From Jatrophihabitans sp035642535 (GTDB lineage Bacteria > Actinomycetota > Actinomycetes > Mycobacteriales > Jatrophihabitantaceae): a DNA stretch of 64,000 bases. This document shows, piece after piece, positions 1-9,304 of this stretch. The translations under genes were made by a program, and so were the position numbers. The notes beneath the pieces are model-generated. The model did not search any database, was not told the origin of the DNA, and saw nothing but the letters and a program-made list of their open reading frames with translations. The stretch spans positions 1 through 64,000 of the forward strand of contig DASQSE010000024.1 of the NCBI GenBank assembly GCA_035642535.1. Direction: 5' to 3'. Numbering within the stretch: position 1 is the first letter of the stretch; every line of letters begins with the position of its first letter.

Positions 1-946
1 CCGGTGTGGCTCGTGCTCGGTACGGCCTGCTCGTGTGGCCGATGACGGCGAGCAGCAGCCCGACACCGCGCGCCGCAGTCAACGCACCGCGCGCCCGGTC
101 GCGCACCGACCGGCGCACCGTGCCGACGACCCATCGCGCGGAGCCGCCGGCAACGCGCAGCGCGCCGCGCAGTGCTGCGCGAAGCCGGGCGAGCAGCCTC
201 TTCCGCCGCCCGTGGGCGAGCCGCACGGCCACCCGGGCCTCGGCGTTCCCGTGTGCGACCGCGCGGGCCAGCAACCAACCGGTCCGCACCCGCTCCGGTG
301 CGACGTGATCCACGACGACGGCCTCGCGGCACCAGACGATCGATCCGCCGCGCCGCCAGATCATGCGGGTGAACATCGTGTCCTCGCCACCGGTCGTGTC
401 GAAGGACGGATCGAAGCTCACGCCGAGCCCGCGGATGGCACGTAGGTCGAGCAGGAGGTTGTTGGTGGCCGCGGAACTGACGGGTGCACCGGTCCGCGTC
501 GCCGCGCGGTGCCGTCGGCTGAGCGCCTCGCCCTCGGCGACCCACGGGTGCGTGGCCGACCCGAAGTCGGAGCGCACCGGTCCGGCCACCGCGGTGGCCG
601 CGCTGCGGCGCTGGGCGTCGAGCAGTGCCGGGAGCCATCCCGGTGTGGGTAGCTCGTCGTCGTCGATGAACACGAGCCAGTCGGAGTCGGCCGCCTCGGC
701 GAGCGCGCGGTTGCGGGCCGCGGCGATCCCGGGCGTGAGTTCGAGGACGTAGCGCACGTGCGAACCGGAGTGCTGCGCGACGGCGGCCCGGGCGCTCGCC
801 GCCGGGTCGTTGTCCACGACGAGCACGTCGACGTCGACGCCGGCGTCCAACTCGCCTGCCGCGTCGAGCAGCGCGGGAAGCAGCGCCGCGAGCCGGTCGG
901 GGCGCCGGTAGGTGACGACGGCGACCGTGAGTCGGGAGCCGGTCAT
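1..946 (-). CDS. Family 2 glycosyltransferase, 3' end cut by window edge
   Basis: Starts ATG at 946 and reads leftwards without a stop to base 1, so at least 315 residues are present and the C terminus is outside the window. The first strand reads LTVAVVTYRRPDRLAALL, followed by VLVVDNDP (about residues 41-48), TPGIAAARNRAL and FIDDDELP with the metal-binding DDD at 95-97: a GT-A fold inverting transferase. GGEDTMFTRMIWRRGG further on supplies the ED motif. It overlaps the stop of the upstream glycosyltransferase by 4 bp (ATGA), so it is probably translationally coupled and the last visible gene of the exopolysaccharide operon. It probably adds one sugar of the repeat unit at the inner membrane face. 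Donor and acceptor cannot be read from sequence. Confidence 0.88.
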   Translation of the reverse strand, partial: MTGSRLTVAVVTYRRPDRLAALLPALLDAAGELDAGVDVDVLVVDNDPAASARAAVAQHSGSHVRYVLELTPGIAAARNRALAEAADSDWLVFIDDDELPTPGWLPALLDAQRRSAATAVAGPVRSDFGSATHPWVAEGEALSRRHRAATRTGAPVSSAATNNLLLDLRAIRGLGVSFDPSFDTTGGEDTMFTRMIWRRGGSIVWCREAVVVDHVAPERVRTGWLLARAVAHGNAEARVAVRLAHGRRKRLLARLRAALRGALRVAGGSARWVVGTVRRSVRDRARGALTAARGVGLLLAVIGHTSRPYRARATP

Positions 947-1878
947 CGCCGCCGACCTCCCAGCAGCGCCGGCAGTGCGACCCGCAAACCCGCGAGCGAG
1001 CCGGCGACGGTGGCGAGCAGCGGCCGCAGCGACGTGAGCAACTGACGGCGTCCGCCTCGGAGCAGGACGTCACGGCTCGCGAGCGGGGTGGCGAGTATCC
1101 AGCGCGCGAGTTGTGCGCGCGGCAGCTCCCGAGCCGCGAACAACAACCGGTTGCGGCAGTTGAAGTAGTAGTAGCGCGCCGACTTCGCGCGGCCGCGCCG
1201 GACGCCCTGCGTGCCGCCCTCGGCATGCCGGACGAGCAGATCGCCGCGAAGCACGACTGCGCCGCCGGCCGCGAGGCAGCGATGGCTGTACTCGACGTCC
1301 TCCCAGTAGAGGAAGTAGCGCTCGTCGAGATTCCCGATCCGTTCGACGAGCGCCCGGGAGAATGCCAGGCAGGTGCCGGGCAGCCACGGCATCGCGGCGC
1401 GGCGCCCCGGCACGGCGCGGATGCGACCCGACGCGAGCCGGACGACCGAGCCGTCGAACACCCAGCCGTCGGCCGCGGAGACGATGCGTGGGCTGATCAG
1501 TGCGAGCGGTTCACGCTGGGCATGCGCGCACAGCTCGCTCAGCACGCCGACGTCGAGCGCGACATCCGGGTTGAGCAGCACCAACGCAGCCGGGTCCGCG
1601 TCCTCGACCGCGCGCCGGATACCGATGTTGGCGGCGGCCGCGAAGCCCGGGTTGTCGGGCAGCGGGACGAGCAGCCAGCCGTGCGCGCTCGCCAGTCGCC
1701 GTATCGCCGCCGACTCGGCGGGTGAGTGGTGGCTGTCCACGATGACTATGCGAATGCCGCGAGCCGCCAACTCGGCGTGCAGCGGTGCCAGGTTCGCCTC
1801 GATCAGCAGGTGCGAGCCGTAGTTCACCAGCACGACGGCCGCGCCGTCGTGCTGGGTCTGCTCCGGCCCGCCCTGCAT
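943..1878 (-). CDS. Family 2 glycosyltransferase, rhamnosyltransferase-like
   Basis: 311 residues. The N-terminal strand AAVVLVNYGS is followed by PDNPGFAAAANIGIRRA and ALVLLNPDVAL, the LNPD variant of the DxD metal site, then FLYWEDVEYSHRCLAAGG with the ED and aromatic residues typical of WbbL/RfbF-type rhamnosyltransferases. The C terminus has basic, hydrophobic helices (TSLRPLLATVAGSLAGLRVALPALL) that may touch the membrane. The start lies 5 nt after the stop of the giant secreted protein and the stop overlaps the next GT2 start, placing it inside one transcription unit. The rhamnosyl specificity is an inference from the overall pattern; another deoxysugar or hexose is equally possible. 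Confidence 0.88.
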   Translation of the reverse strand: MQGGPEQTQHDGAAVVLVNYGSHLLIEANLAPLHAELAARGIRIVIVDSHHSPAESAAIRRLASAHGWLLVPLPDNPGFAAAANIGIRRAVEDADPAALVLLNPDVALDVGVLSELCAHAQREPLALISPRIVSAADGWVFDGSVVRLASGRIRAVPGRRAAMPWLPGTCLAFSRALVERIGNLDERYFLYWEDVEYSHRCLAAGGAVVLRGDLLVRHAEGGTQGVRRGRAKSARYYYFNCRNRLLFAARELPRAQLARWILATPLASRDVLLRGGRRQLLTSLRPLLATVAGSLAGLRVALPALLGGRRR

Positions 1879-1883
1879 GCGCG

Positions 1884-4800
1884 TCAGTTCCCCGCGATGA
1901 TCAGGTTGTCGTACGTGGTCAGGATCGGCGCGTTCGTCGCCGAGCCGGACAACGACGACACGAGGCCGCAGCCGCCTGCACCCTGCAGGCTCGCGGTGCT
2001 GTCCGTCGCGGTGATCTGCGGGTTCGCCGGCGGTGTGGAACCGACCTGCCAGATCGTGCCGCTCAGCGAGGTCGTTCCGGTGCCGGTCACCTGGAACCGG
2101 AGCCGGAACACGTCACCGGGCTGGTAGGTGAGGTTGATGGCCACCTCGCGGATCACGGTCTCGCTCCCGTTCACCACCCGGGACAGCGCGAGGTGCGCGA
2201 CGCCGCCGGGCATGTACCGCAGCTTGAGCCGGTAGTCGGTACTGCCTGCGTGCCTGGCGAGCATGGACACGGTGGCTCCGCCGCCCGTGGTGATCGCGTT
2301 GACCGAGGAGTCCACGTACGCGTCGACATCGGTCAGTGACACGCCGTTCAACAGCGCGCTCGGCGACGCACCGGCCGAGGCGAGGTTCGCCCGTCCGACG
2401 CCACCGCTCACCGAGAGCTGGCTGACGCCGTTCGACAGCGTCCACCCACCTCCGAGGTCGGCGCTGCCCCACGAACCGCTACCCGTGGTGCGGCTGAACG
2501 CGTCGGAGGCAGTCAGCTCGGTCGGCACGCTGATCGCACGCGTCGTCGACGCCGTCGCGCCCAGGTTGTCGGTCACCGTCAGCGTCACCGAGTACGTGCG
2601 AGGTATCGGGTAGGTGTGCGTCGGGTTCAGGTCGGTGCTGGTGGTGCCGTCGCCGAACTCCCATGCGTAACTGCTGATCGTCCCGTCCGGGTCCGTCGAC
2701 GCGGTCGCGTCGAAGGTTGCGGTCAGGTACTTGGCCGTCGCCGCGAACACCGGTGCCGGTGGTTTGTTGACGTCGACCGTCACGTCGGAGCTGATTCGGC
2801 CCGTCGCGCCCTTGTCGTCGGTGACCGTCAGCGTCACCGAGTACGTGCCCGGTGCTGCGTAGGTGTGCGTCGGGCTGACGCCGGTACCGGTCCTGCCGTC
2901 GCCGAAGTCCCACGCGTACGAACCGATGGTCCCGTCCGTGTCGCTCGAGGCGCTGCCGTCGAAGGCGACGGACAGTGCGGTCCGGTCGGCGGTGAACGAC
3001 GCGGTGGGCGGTTGGTTGGGCATGACCGCGGTGATCGTGGCCGTCGTCGCGTCCGTCAGGCCGGTGTTGTCGGTCAGGGTCAACTGGATCTGATACACGC
3101 CGGCGGCCGCGTAGGTGTGCGTGGCCGTGACGCCGGTGCCGGTCGAGCCGTCGCCGAAGTCCCACGCGTACGACGCAATCGTGCCGTCCGGGTCCGACGA
3201 GGCAGCAGCATTCACCGTCACCACGTTGTCGACCATCGACGGCGAGAATGCGGCCGTCGGACTGCGGCCCGCGGACAGCGCCGAGGCGAGGAAGTGGCTG
3301 CGCACCTGGTCGGCCGTCAGCTCGTCCAGGTACACCGCCGGCTCGTCGATGACGCCGTTGAAGTACGCGCCGTCGGCACTCCAGGTGTTGAGGTTGTCCC
3401 CGCCGATGCGCCAATAGCCGTCGTACGACTGCGCCGACGTCGTCGGGTTCGTGGCCGCCGCTGTGCCGTCGACATAGAGCGTCATGCCGTCCGGTCCCTG
3501 CGTGGCGGCCAGGTAGTGCCATTGCCCGTCGTTGTAGCTGCGCGTGGTCGTCGCCGTGTTGTACGTACCCGTGAACGTGCCGAACACGAGCCGGCCGTCA
3601 CCGAGCATGTAGACGTGCCGGTCGTAGCTCGAACTCGTCCCGGTCTGCGAGGAGCCGAAGCCGATCAGCTTCCCGCCGGCCGTCGAAGTTGTCTTGAACC
3701 AGAGCTCCTCCGAGTAGACGGTTGGACCCTCCATCGACCAGGCCGAGCCGACGGTGCCGTTCGTGCCCCGAAACGTCACCGCGCCGCCGGGTCCGTCGTC
3801 GGTGACCAGGCTGCCGGTGCCCAGCGTGTAGCTGCCCGAGTAGCGGCCGTCGATCTCGTTGCCTGAGACATCCGTCGCCGTGCTGCCACCGGTCTCGTCG
3901 AACCGGTAATACAGCAGCGGCGAGTCGTTCCAGATCGCCTGCCCGTAGCTGTCCGCCGGCGCTGTCAGCCCGACGCCGGCCCGGCCGCTGTCGAGGTACT
4001 GCTGGTGGATCTGCGTCATGGTCAGCACCTTGGGATACACCGAGACGTCGTCGATCCGTCCCGAGAAGTAGCTGCCGCCGCTCCAGCTGGAGTCACCGCC
4101 GATGCGCCAGTAACCGACGTAGGGCCCCGCGGCGGTCGCCGAGGGTTTGCTGGCGATCAGCGCCCCGTCGACGTAGAGCCGCATACCCGCCGTCGGCCCG
4201 AAGCTGGCGACCACTTGGTGGTACTGGCCGTCGTTGTACGACTGCGCCGACCGGATCACGTTGTGTCCGTTGAAGTCCACGCCGAAGTTGACGCGGCCGC
4301 TCGTGTCGAGATAGATGTGCCGGTCGACCTTCGAGCTGGTGCCACTGGCGGCGCTCCCGAAGCCGAGGATCTTGCCGCCATTGCGCGACGTCGTCGAGAA
4401 CCACGCGGAGATCGTGAACTTCTTCGGTGCCGGGATGGCCCAGCTCGGCGCCGCGATGCCGGTCGAGGTGCCGTTGAAGGTAGCGGCCTTGTCCGGGTCA
4501 CCCACGATCGCACCGTTCGCGCCTGCGGTCACGCCGGAGCCCACGGACAGCGGGCTGTACCCGGCGTAGTCGAGTGAGCTCGTCGCTGCTGAGCCGTGAT
4601 CCAGGCGCCAGTAGTCGATCGCCCCCTGGTTGATGACGTCCTTCGCGTACTGGCTGTAGCCCGGCGGGCCGGTGGTCGGCATGGTGACGTTGACCGTGTC
4701 GCTCCACGCGGTATTGCCGCTGTCGTCCCTTGCCCGGATGCGGTAGCCGTAGGTCGTGCCCGGCGTCCGGCCGGTGTCCGTGAAACCGATGATCGGCTGG

Positions 4801-6356
4801 TTCCATCGCTGCGAGACCGCGCTCGTCGTGTAGATCGGTGAACCGTCCCGGTAGACCGTGTAGCCGAGGTTCTGGTCGTCGCGGTCCCAGTTGGTCTGCC
4901 AGCCGACCGCGACAGAGGTCGTCGACGTCGCGCGCACCGACGGCGCTGCGGCCGCCGCGCTCACCCGCGGCCCCTGCTTGTTCGGCGCGATCGAGGGAAT
5001 CGCGAAGCGCACCAGGCCCTGCTGCGCCGTGCCGTTCACGTGCAGGAACTCGCCGCCGGACACGACGTACTGGCTGTTGCCGGCCATCGTCCACGGGCCC
5101 TGCTCCTGTCCGGTGTACGTGCCGATGTCGAACTCCGGGATCCAGTTGATCAGCGACGGGCTTGGCTGCCCGGTGAAGTCTCCGTACCCGCCACCCAATT
5201 CGGTGTTGGTCTGCACAGTGCCGGTTGTGTCGACGCTCAGCGCGTCGCCTCGGTACCACCAGTTGCGCGGGTAGGTGTCGGGGAAGCCGCCGATGTTCGC
5301 GCAGAAGTGCAAGTGACTCGCGACGTAGACCGCCCCGTTGACGCTGTAGGTGTCGTACGTGTCGCCATGGCAGTCGGCGAGCCAGTGGATGTTGCCCGAG
5401 TTCGGCGCGACCGCGAACACACCTTCGTAGTTGCCGCCGGAGCCGAAGACGTAGCCGGTGCCGTAGATGTAGGTGCCGTCGGTCGACAGGCTCAGGATCG
5501 ACGCGGTCGAGCCGGCGTCACGGACGTAGTTCTCCGCAGTCCACGGGTACCTGGTGCCGGTGACCGCGTTGACCGCACCGAGGCCGTACGCGTCGGTTCC
5601 GTTGACGCTCTTGAACTGGCCGCCGATGATCACGCGGCTGCCGTCGGGCGTTACCTGGACGGCCTGCACGAGGTCGTCCGTGGTGGGCGCCCAGCCGAGT
5701 AGTGCGCCGTTGCTCGCGTTGAACGCGGCCAGGTGGGCGCGGGCCACGCCGTTCGCGGTGCTGAACGCGCCGCCGACGTACACCACGCTGTTGGTCGCCG
5801 AGATCGAGTTGACCGTCGCATCGAGCGCCGGCGCGAAGCTCGAAAGCAGTTGCCCGGTCGTCGTGCTGTACGCCGCGATCCGGTAGCGGTTGGCTCCGTT
5901 CGCCTTGGTGAACGACCCGCCGACGTAGATCCGGGAGCCGTCCGGCGAGGCAACGACGACCTTCGCCTGGGCGTTGAGCGACGGCGCGAACGAGGTGATC
6001 AGGTTCCCCGTCGTGATGTCGAAAGCGAGCAGGTTGCTGCGCGCCGTCGTGTTTGTGCCGGCCGCTGCGCCGGCCGGCCGGGCGGTCGCGAAGCTGCCCC
6101 CGGCGTAGACGGTGTTGCCGACCGTCGCTGCGGACCAGACGACGCCGTCGATCTGGACGGTCGGCAACGCGTCGGCCGTGACGTTGTCGGGGCCGCGCTG
6201 CTGTACGGGCGAGACGCCCGCCGGGGTACTGGCCGCATCCGCCGTCGCGGACGTCTCCAGCCGCGCCAACGGGCCGACGGAAACGAGCGCGGCGACGGCG
6301 GCCGTGATCGTAGCCGAGCGCAGAAGCTTCGCGGAACTGATCACTTTCGTCTCCAA
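1884..6356 (-). CDS. Giant secreted propeller-FN3-LamG-LamG-PKD3 surface protein
   Basis: 1490 residues. A signal peptide (about 1-40, hydrophobic core ATITAAVAALVSV, cleavage near TADAAS) is followed by a propeller of repeats shaped like VVYVGGAFSTANGVARAHLAAFNASNG (about 60-460), a fibronectin type III domain (about 470-560), two concanavalin-like LamG domains (about 575-795 and 810-1025, both with QYHQVVAS/QWHYLAAT, LYVDG and YWRIGGD), three PKD domains (about 1030-1112, 1115-1195, 1200-1278, each with YAWDFGDG or YAWEFGDG and HTY) and a C-terminal beta-rich domain (about 1280-1490) resembling a further jelly roll. No LPXTG or membrane anchor is visible, so it is probably released or held by carbohydrate. 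It starts 3 nt after the lipoprotein gene and ends 5 nt before a glycosyltransferase, so it is co-expressed with the polysaccharide enzymes. Matrix protein or adhesin is an inference. Confidence 0.92.
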   Translation of the reverse strand: METKVISSAKLLRSATITAAVAALVSVGPLARLETSATADAASTPAGVSPVQQRGPDNVTADALPTVQIDGVVWSAATVGNTVYAGGSFATARPAGAAAGTNTTARSNLLAFDITTGNLITSFAPSLNAQAKVVVASPDGSRIYVGGSFTKANGANRYRIAAYSTTTGQLLSSFAPALDATVNSISATNSVVYVGGAFSTANGVARAHLAAFNASNGALLGWAPTTDDLVQAVQVTPDGSRVIIGGQFKSVNGTDAYGLGAVNAVTGTRYPWTAENYVRDAGSTASILSLSTDGTYIYGTGYVFGSGGNYEGVFAVAPNSGNIHWLADCHGDTYDTYSVNGAVYVASHLHFCANIGGFPDTYPRNWWYRGDALSVDTTGTVQTNTELGGGYGDFTGQPSPSLINWIPEFDIGTYTGQEQGPWTMAGNSQYVVSGGEFLHVNGTAQQGLVRFAIPSIAPNKQGPRVSAAAAAPSVRATSTTSVAVGWQTNWDRDDQNLGYTVYRDGSPIYTTSAVSQRWNQPIIGFTDTGRTPGTTYGYRIRARDDSGNTAWSDTVNVTMPTTGPPGYSQYAKDVINQGAIDYWRLDHGSAATSSLDYAGYSPLSVGSGVTAGANGAIVGDPDKAATFNGTSTGIAAPSWAIPAPKKFTISAWFSTTSRNGGKILGFGSAASGTSSKVDRHIYLDTSGRVNFGVDFNGHNVIRSAQSYNDGQYHQVVASFGPTAGMRLYVDGALIASKPSATAAGPYVGYWRIGGDSSWSGGSYFSGRIDDVSVYPKVLTMTQIHQQYLDSGRAGVGLTAPADSYGQAIWNDSPLLYYRFDETGGSTATDVSGNEIDGRYSGSYTLGTGSLVTDDGPGGAVTFRGTNGTVGSAWSMEGPTVYSEELWFKTTSTAGGKLIGFGSSQTGTSSSYDRHVYMLGDGRLVFGTFTGTYNTATTTRSYNDGQWHYLAATQGPDGMTLYVDGTAAATNPTTSAQSYDGYWRIGGDNLNTWSADGAYFNGVIDEPAVYLDELTADQVRSHFLASALSAGRSPTAAFSPSMVDNVVTVNAAASSDPDGTIASYAWDFGDGSTGTGVTATHTYAAAGVYQIQLTLTDNTGLTDATTATITAVMPNQPPTASFTADRTALSVAFDGSASSDTDGTIGSYAWDFGDGRTGTGVSPTHTYAAPGTYSVTLTVTDDKGATGRISSDVTVDVNKPPAPVFAATAKYLTATFDATASTDPDGTISSYAWEFGDGTTSTDLNPTHTYPIPRTYSVTLTVTDNLGATASTTRAISVPTELTASDAFSRTTGSGSWGSADLGGGWTLSNGVSQLSVSGGVGRANLASAGASPSALLNGVSLTDVDAYVDSSVNAITTGGGATVSMLARHAGSTDYRLKLRYMPGGVAHLALSRVVNGSETVIREVAINLTYQPGDVFRLRFQVTGTGTTSLSGTIWQVGSTPPANPQITATDSTASLQGAGGCGLVSSLSGSATNAPILTTYDNLIIAGN

Positions 6357-6359
6357 TTG

Positions 6360-6974
6360 CTATCGAACGGGTCCGACGAACGCGACCACCGGAGCGGCGG
6401 TCGAGTAGCGGACCGTGAGGGTGAGCGGATTGCGGTAATGCGCCGGTAGCCCGAAGACGTAGCTTCCGGACTTGGCGTAGTGGGCGGCGAGTTCGCCGCG
6501 TAACGGAGTGCTCGCCGAGGTGATCTGTACGAGCGGTGTGCCGGCCCGGTCCTGGTCGTTCACGACGACGGCGTCGAGCGACACCGGCTGGGCCGAGCGG
6601 TTGACGAGCCGAACCGTGACGGCCACGGCCGCACCTGCGATCTCGCCGGGCAGTTTCGCCTTCACGTGGACGATGCGCTGGCCGGTGATGATCGCCGTGA
6701 CGCCGTCGCCGAACTGTGCCGGGTGCGAGAACGCCACAGGCGGACGGGTCGAGATCGGTTGCGCGGCGACGGTTCGGTGGACGTTCCCACCGGCCGGCGC
6801 CGGTACCGGCGTGGTAGGCAGTTTCGCGACTCCGCTGGGCGCGGACTGCTCGACGCCCGGCGCAGCCGGCTGGTGCGATGCCGGCTCCGACGACCCGCAC
6901 GCGGTACACGCGAGGAGGCCGGCGAGCAGCGCGCCGGAGATCAACGCGGTGCGGACCCGGGTAATGGACGTCAT
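6360..6974 (-). CDS. Exported lipoprotein of the EPS operon
   Basis: 204 residues from ATG at 6974, chosen because GAGGTGG lies 7 nt upstream and a lipoprotein signal follows at once; a longer upstream reading in the same frame overlaps the glycosyltransferase and is a shadow. The signal ALISGALLAGLLACTACGSS has a lipobox LLAC with Cys23 as the likely lipidated residue. The mature part begins with a Pro/Ala/Ser-rich linker and ends in a beta-sandwich-like region (HVKAKLPGEIAGAAVAVTVRLVNRSAQPVSLDAVVVN) similar to DUF4352-type extracellular domains. Its ATG overlaps the stop of the GT4 fusion by 4 bp and it is 3 nt from the giant secreted protein. It could anchor that protein or help polymer export; both are inference. 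Confidence 0.85.
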   Translation of the reverse strand: MTSITRVRTALISGALLAGLLACTACGSSEPASHQPAAPGVEQSAPSGVAKLPTTPVPAPAGGNVHRTVAAQPISTRPPVAFSHPAQFGDGVTAIITGQRIVHVKAKLPGEIAGAAVAVTVRLVNRSAQPVSLDAVVVNDQDRAGTPLVQITSASTPLRGELAAHYAKSGSYVFGLPAHYRNPLTLTVRYSTAAPVVAFVGPVR

Positions 6975-9250
6975 GATGTGACCACCTCGCTCAAAGCTGC
7001 GCAGATGTCGTGCCGATATCGGCGGGTCGTGAATCGCGCACCCGCCTCGACCCGGCCGGCGAGCGCAAGTCGCCGGCGAAGTGCGGGATCGGTAAGCAGC
7101 CGGGCGATCGCCGCCGCGAGCGCAGCCGGATCGCTCGGCGGCACGAGCAAGCCCGTCCGGTCGTCGGCAACGATCTCGGCGAGCCCTTGAACCTCCGACG
7201 CCACGACCGGGCGCTCTGCATACATCGCCTCGACGGCGGTGTTGCCGAACGGTTCGGCGCGGGAGGGCACGAGCACGACGTCGGCTTCGGCTAGCGCTGG
7301 ACGTGTGTCCGGCACGAATCCGGCGAACTCCACCGCGCCCGCCAGGTCGGGAGCCGACGCACGAGTGCGCAACTGCTGCTCGAACCACTCGTATCCGGCG
7401 AACGCGTCGCCGCACAGCTTGAGCCGGACCTCCTGGCCTTGGCGGCGCAGGATCGCGGTCGCCTCGAGGGCGACGTCGGTGCCCTTGCGCGGCGACAGCC
7501 TGCCGACGAGCAGCAGCTGCCATGGGGGAGAGGTCCCCGACCGCGGTGGGGCAGGGCCGCGGTCCGGGACGCCATTGAGCACGACCTGCGTCGTGCGCGC
7601 CAGTGGTGGTATTGCTTCGACGAGCAGGCGGCGAGCAGCCGCACTGTTCGTGATGACGCGGTGTGCGAGCAGCAATGGTGCCGCCAACGCAACCCGCATG
7701 GGCCGGGCGAGCGTCTCCTCGGCCTCGTGCACGTGCACGAGCACCGGCCGCCGGGCGAGCCGCGCGGCAAGGATCCAAAGCGGGATCGTCAGCGTGTTGA
7801 CGTACACGGCGCTCGGGTCGACGTCGCGGATCAGCCGCACCAAGCGGTGCAGATCGCGCGGCGTGCTCAGCGCGAGCCGCGCCAGGGCACGCGGTCGCAG
7901 CAGTGCCTTGCGCAACACCGGGAACGGTGCGACACGCACCGTTGCGCCGTCGAGGTCACGGTCGCCGAGCAGCGGGCCGCCGTCGGGCACACACACGACG
8001 ACCTCAGTGGCGGCGCCACGCAGCGCCGCGACGGACTGCAGCATCTGCCGGTCGGAGCCGTACTCCTCGGTCGACGGGTGGGCGATCAGGATCCGCGGCG
8101 CCCGCGCGGTGTGCGTCTGCCGACGCCCTGAGCAGCGCGGTGCAGGGCGCCGGGCCGGTGCCGCGAGATCGATGCAGAGCTTCTCGTACGCGACTGCGAC
8201 CTCGTCCCAGTCGAATCGGCCGGCCGCCGCCTCCTGCGCCTCGACACCGCGGGCCATCGTCTCGGCCGGTCGGGCCTCGGCGCGCTCCAACTCGCTCGTG
8301 ACGTCCTCGACGTTGCGCACGTACCTGCCGGCACCGCCCGCGACGTCCCAATTGAAGGTCACGTCATAGGCGATGACCGATGCGCCCGCGCCCATCGCCC
8401 GCAGCAACGACGGATTGGTCCCGCCCACGGAGTGCCCGTGCAGGTAGGTGAGTGCGTTCGCGTAGAGCTGGTCGAGCAGTTCCTGGTCCCATACCGAACC
8501 GAGGAACTTGACCCGGTCATCGGCGAGCTCGTGGATCCGGCGGGTGTATCCGTCCGCATAGGGTGCCGATCCGACGACAACGAGCGGCAACTCCGCCCCG
8601 CTGCGGCGATAGCCCGCGACGAGCAGGTCGACGTGATTCTCCGGCTCGAACCGGGCGACGATCAAGTGGTATTTCTTGGCGAACAGACCCAGATCGGCGA
8701 TGCGTGCGTCCGACGGCTCGGTCACGATCGGCGCCCCGTAGCCGATCTGCACCGTGTCGGCGCCGAACTCCTCGCGGTAGTAATCCGCGATGCCCCGCGC
8801 GTCCGCGATGAGCGCGTCCGACCAACGCACGGCCATCGACTCGGCCAGCCGGTAGTAGCGCCGGCCGACGCCCTGCCACTTCTCGCGTCGCCACTCCAAC
8901 CCGTCGACATGGGTGGCGACCGGGATGCGCCGGGCGCGCAGGAACGGCAGGAACGGCGCGTTGGCGGCGTTGAAGACGATCGCGGCATCGACGGGTCGCC
9001 GCATCAGGTGCGCGACCGCGACGGCGGTGCTGCTGAGCGTCTCGAGTGTCTTGCGCCGGAGCGCCGGACACCACACCAGCTGCATGCCCAGGTACTCGGC
9101 AGGGCGCGCGGCGCCGTCTGCCGAGCGGTGGCAGTAGACCACGACTTCGTGCCCGCGCGCGGCGAGCCGGCTGCCGACCTCTTCGACGCAGGTCTCGAAG
9201 CCGCCGTAGCGCGCGGGAACTCCGCGAGTCCCGACCAGGGCGATGCGCAC
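6971..9250 (-). CDS. Fused double GT4 glycosyltransferase
   Basis: 759 residues forming two complete GT-B enzymes. Domain one (about 1-380) starts MRIALVGTRGVPARYGGFETCVEEVG, the DUF1972-type N-terminal region of rhamnosyl/glycosyltransferases, and runs through HGHSVGGTNPSLLRAMGAG. A short Arg/Pro-rich linker (APARRPAPRCSGRRQTHTA) leads to domain two (about 390-759), which starts ILIAHPSTEEYGSDRQMLQ and contains LLVGRLSPRKGTDVALEA and the nucleotide-sugar motif FGNTAVEAMYAERPVVASEVQGL. Each half is the length of a usual stand-alone GT4 enzyme. It lies 54 nt after the polyprenyl-phosphate transferase gene and overlaps the lipoprotein gene by 4 bp. It probably adds two successive sugars to the lipid-linked unit. 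ATG start with GAGGAGGGTAG just upstream. Confidence 0.92.
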   Translation of the reverse strand: MRIALVGTRGVPARYGGFETCVEEVGSRLAARGHEVVVYCHRSADGAARPAEYLGMQLVWCPALRRKTLETLSSTAVAVAHLMRRPVDAAIVFNAANAPFLPFLRARRIPVATHVDGLEWRREKWQGVGRRYYRLAESMAVRWSDALIADARGIADYYREEFGADTVQIGYGAPIVTEPSDARIADLGLFAKKYHLIVARFEPENHVDLLVAGYRRSGAELPLVVVGSAPYADGYTRRIHELADDRVKFLGSVWDQELLDQLYANALTYLHGHSVGGTNPSLLRAMGAGASVIAYDVTFNWDVAGGAGRYVRNVEDVTSELERAEARPAETMARGVEAQEAAAGRFDWDEVAVAYEKLCIDLAAPARRPAPRCSGRRQTHTARAPRILIAHPSTEEYGSDRQMLQSVAALRGAATEVVVCVPDGGPLLGDRDLDGATVRVAPFPVLRKALLRPRALARLALSTPRDLHRLVRLIRDVDPSAVYVNTLTIPLWILAARLARRPVLVHVHEAEETLARPMRVALAAPLLLAHRVITNSAAARRLLVEAIPPLARTTQVVLNGVPDRGPAPPRSGTSPPWQLLLVGRLSPRKGTDVALEATAILRRQGQEVRLKLCGDAFAGYEWFEQQLRTRASAPDLAGAVEFAGFVPDTRPALAEADVVLVPSRAEPFGNTAVEAMYAERPVVASEVQGLAEIVADDRTGLLVPPSDPAALAAAIARLLTDPALRRRLALAGRVEAGARFTTRRYRHDICAALSEVVTS

Positions 9251-9304
9251 CTACCCTCCTCTCGTGACGTGGCGATCGGCCCGGCGGCCGATCCCCAACG
9301 GCTG

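Noticed and set aside
2479..3522. Long open frames antisense to and out of phase with the giant secreted protein
   Set aside because: Arg/Gly/Asp-rich low-complexity translations that mirror the repetitive Gly/Ser/Thr codons of the real gene; typical GC-rich shadows.
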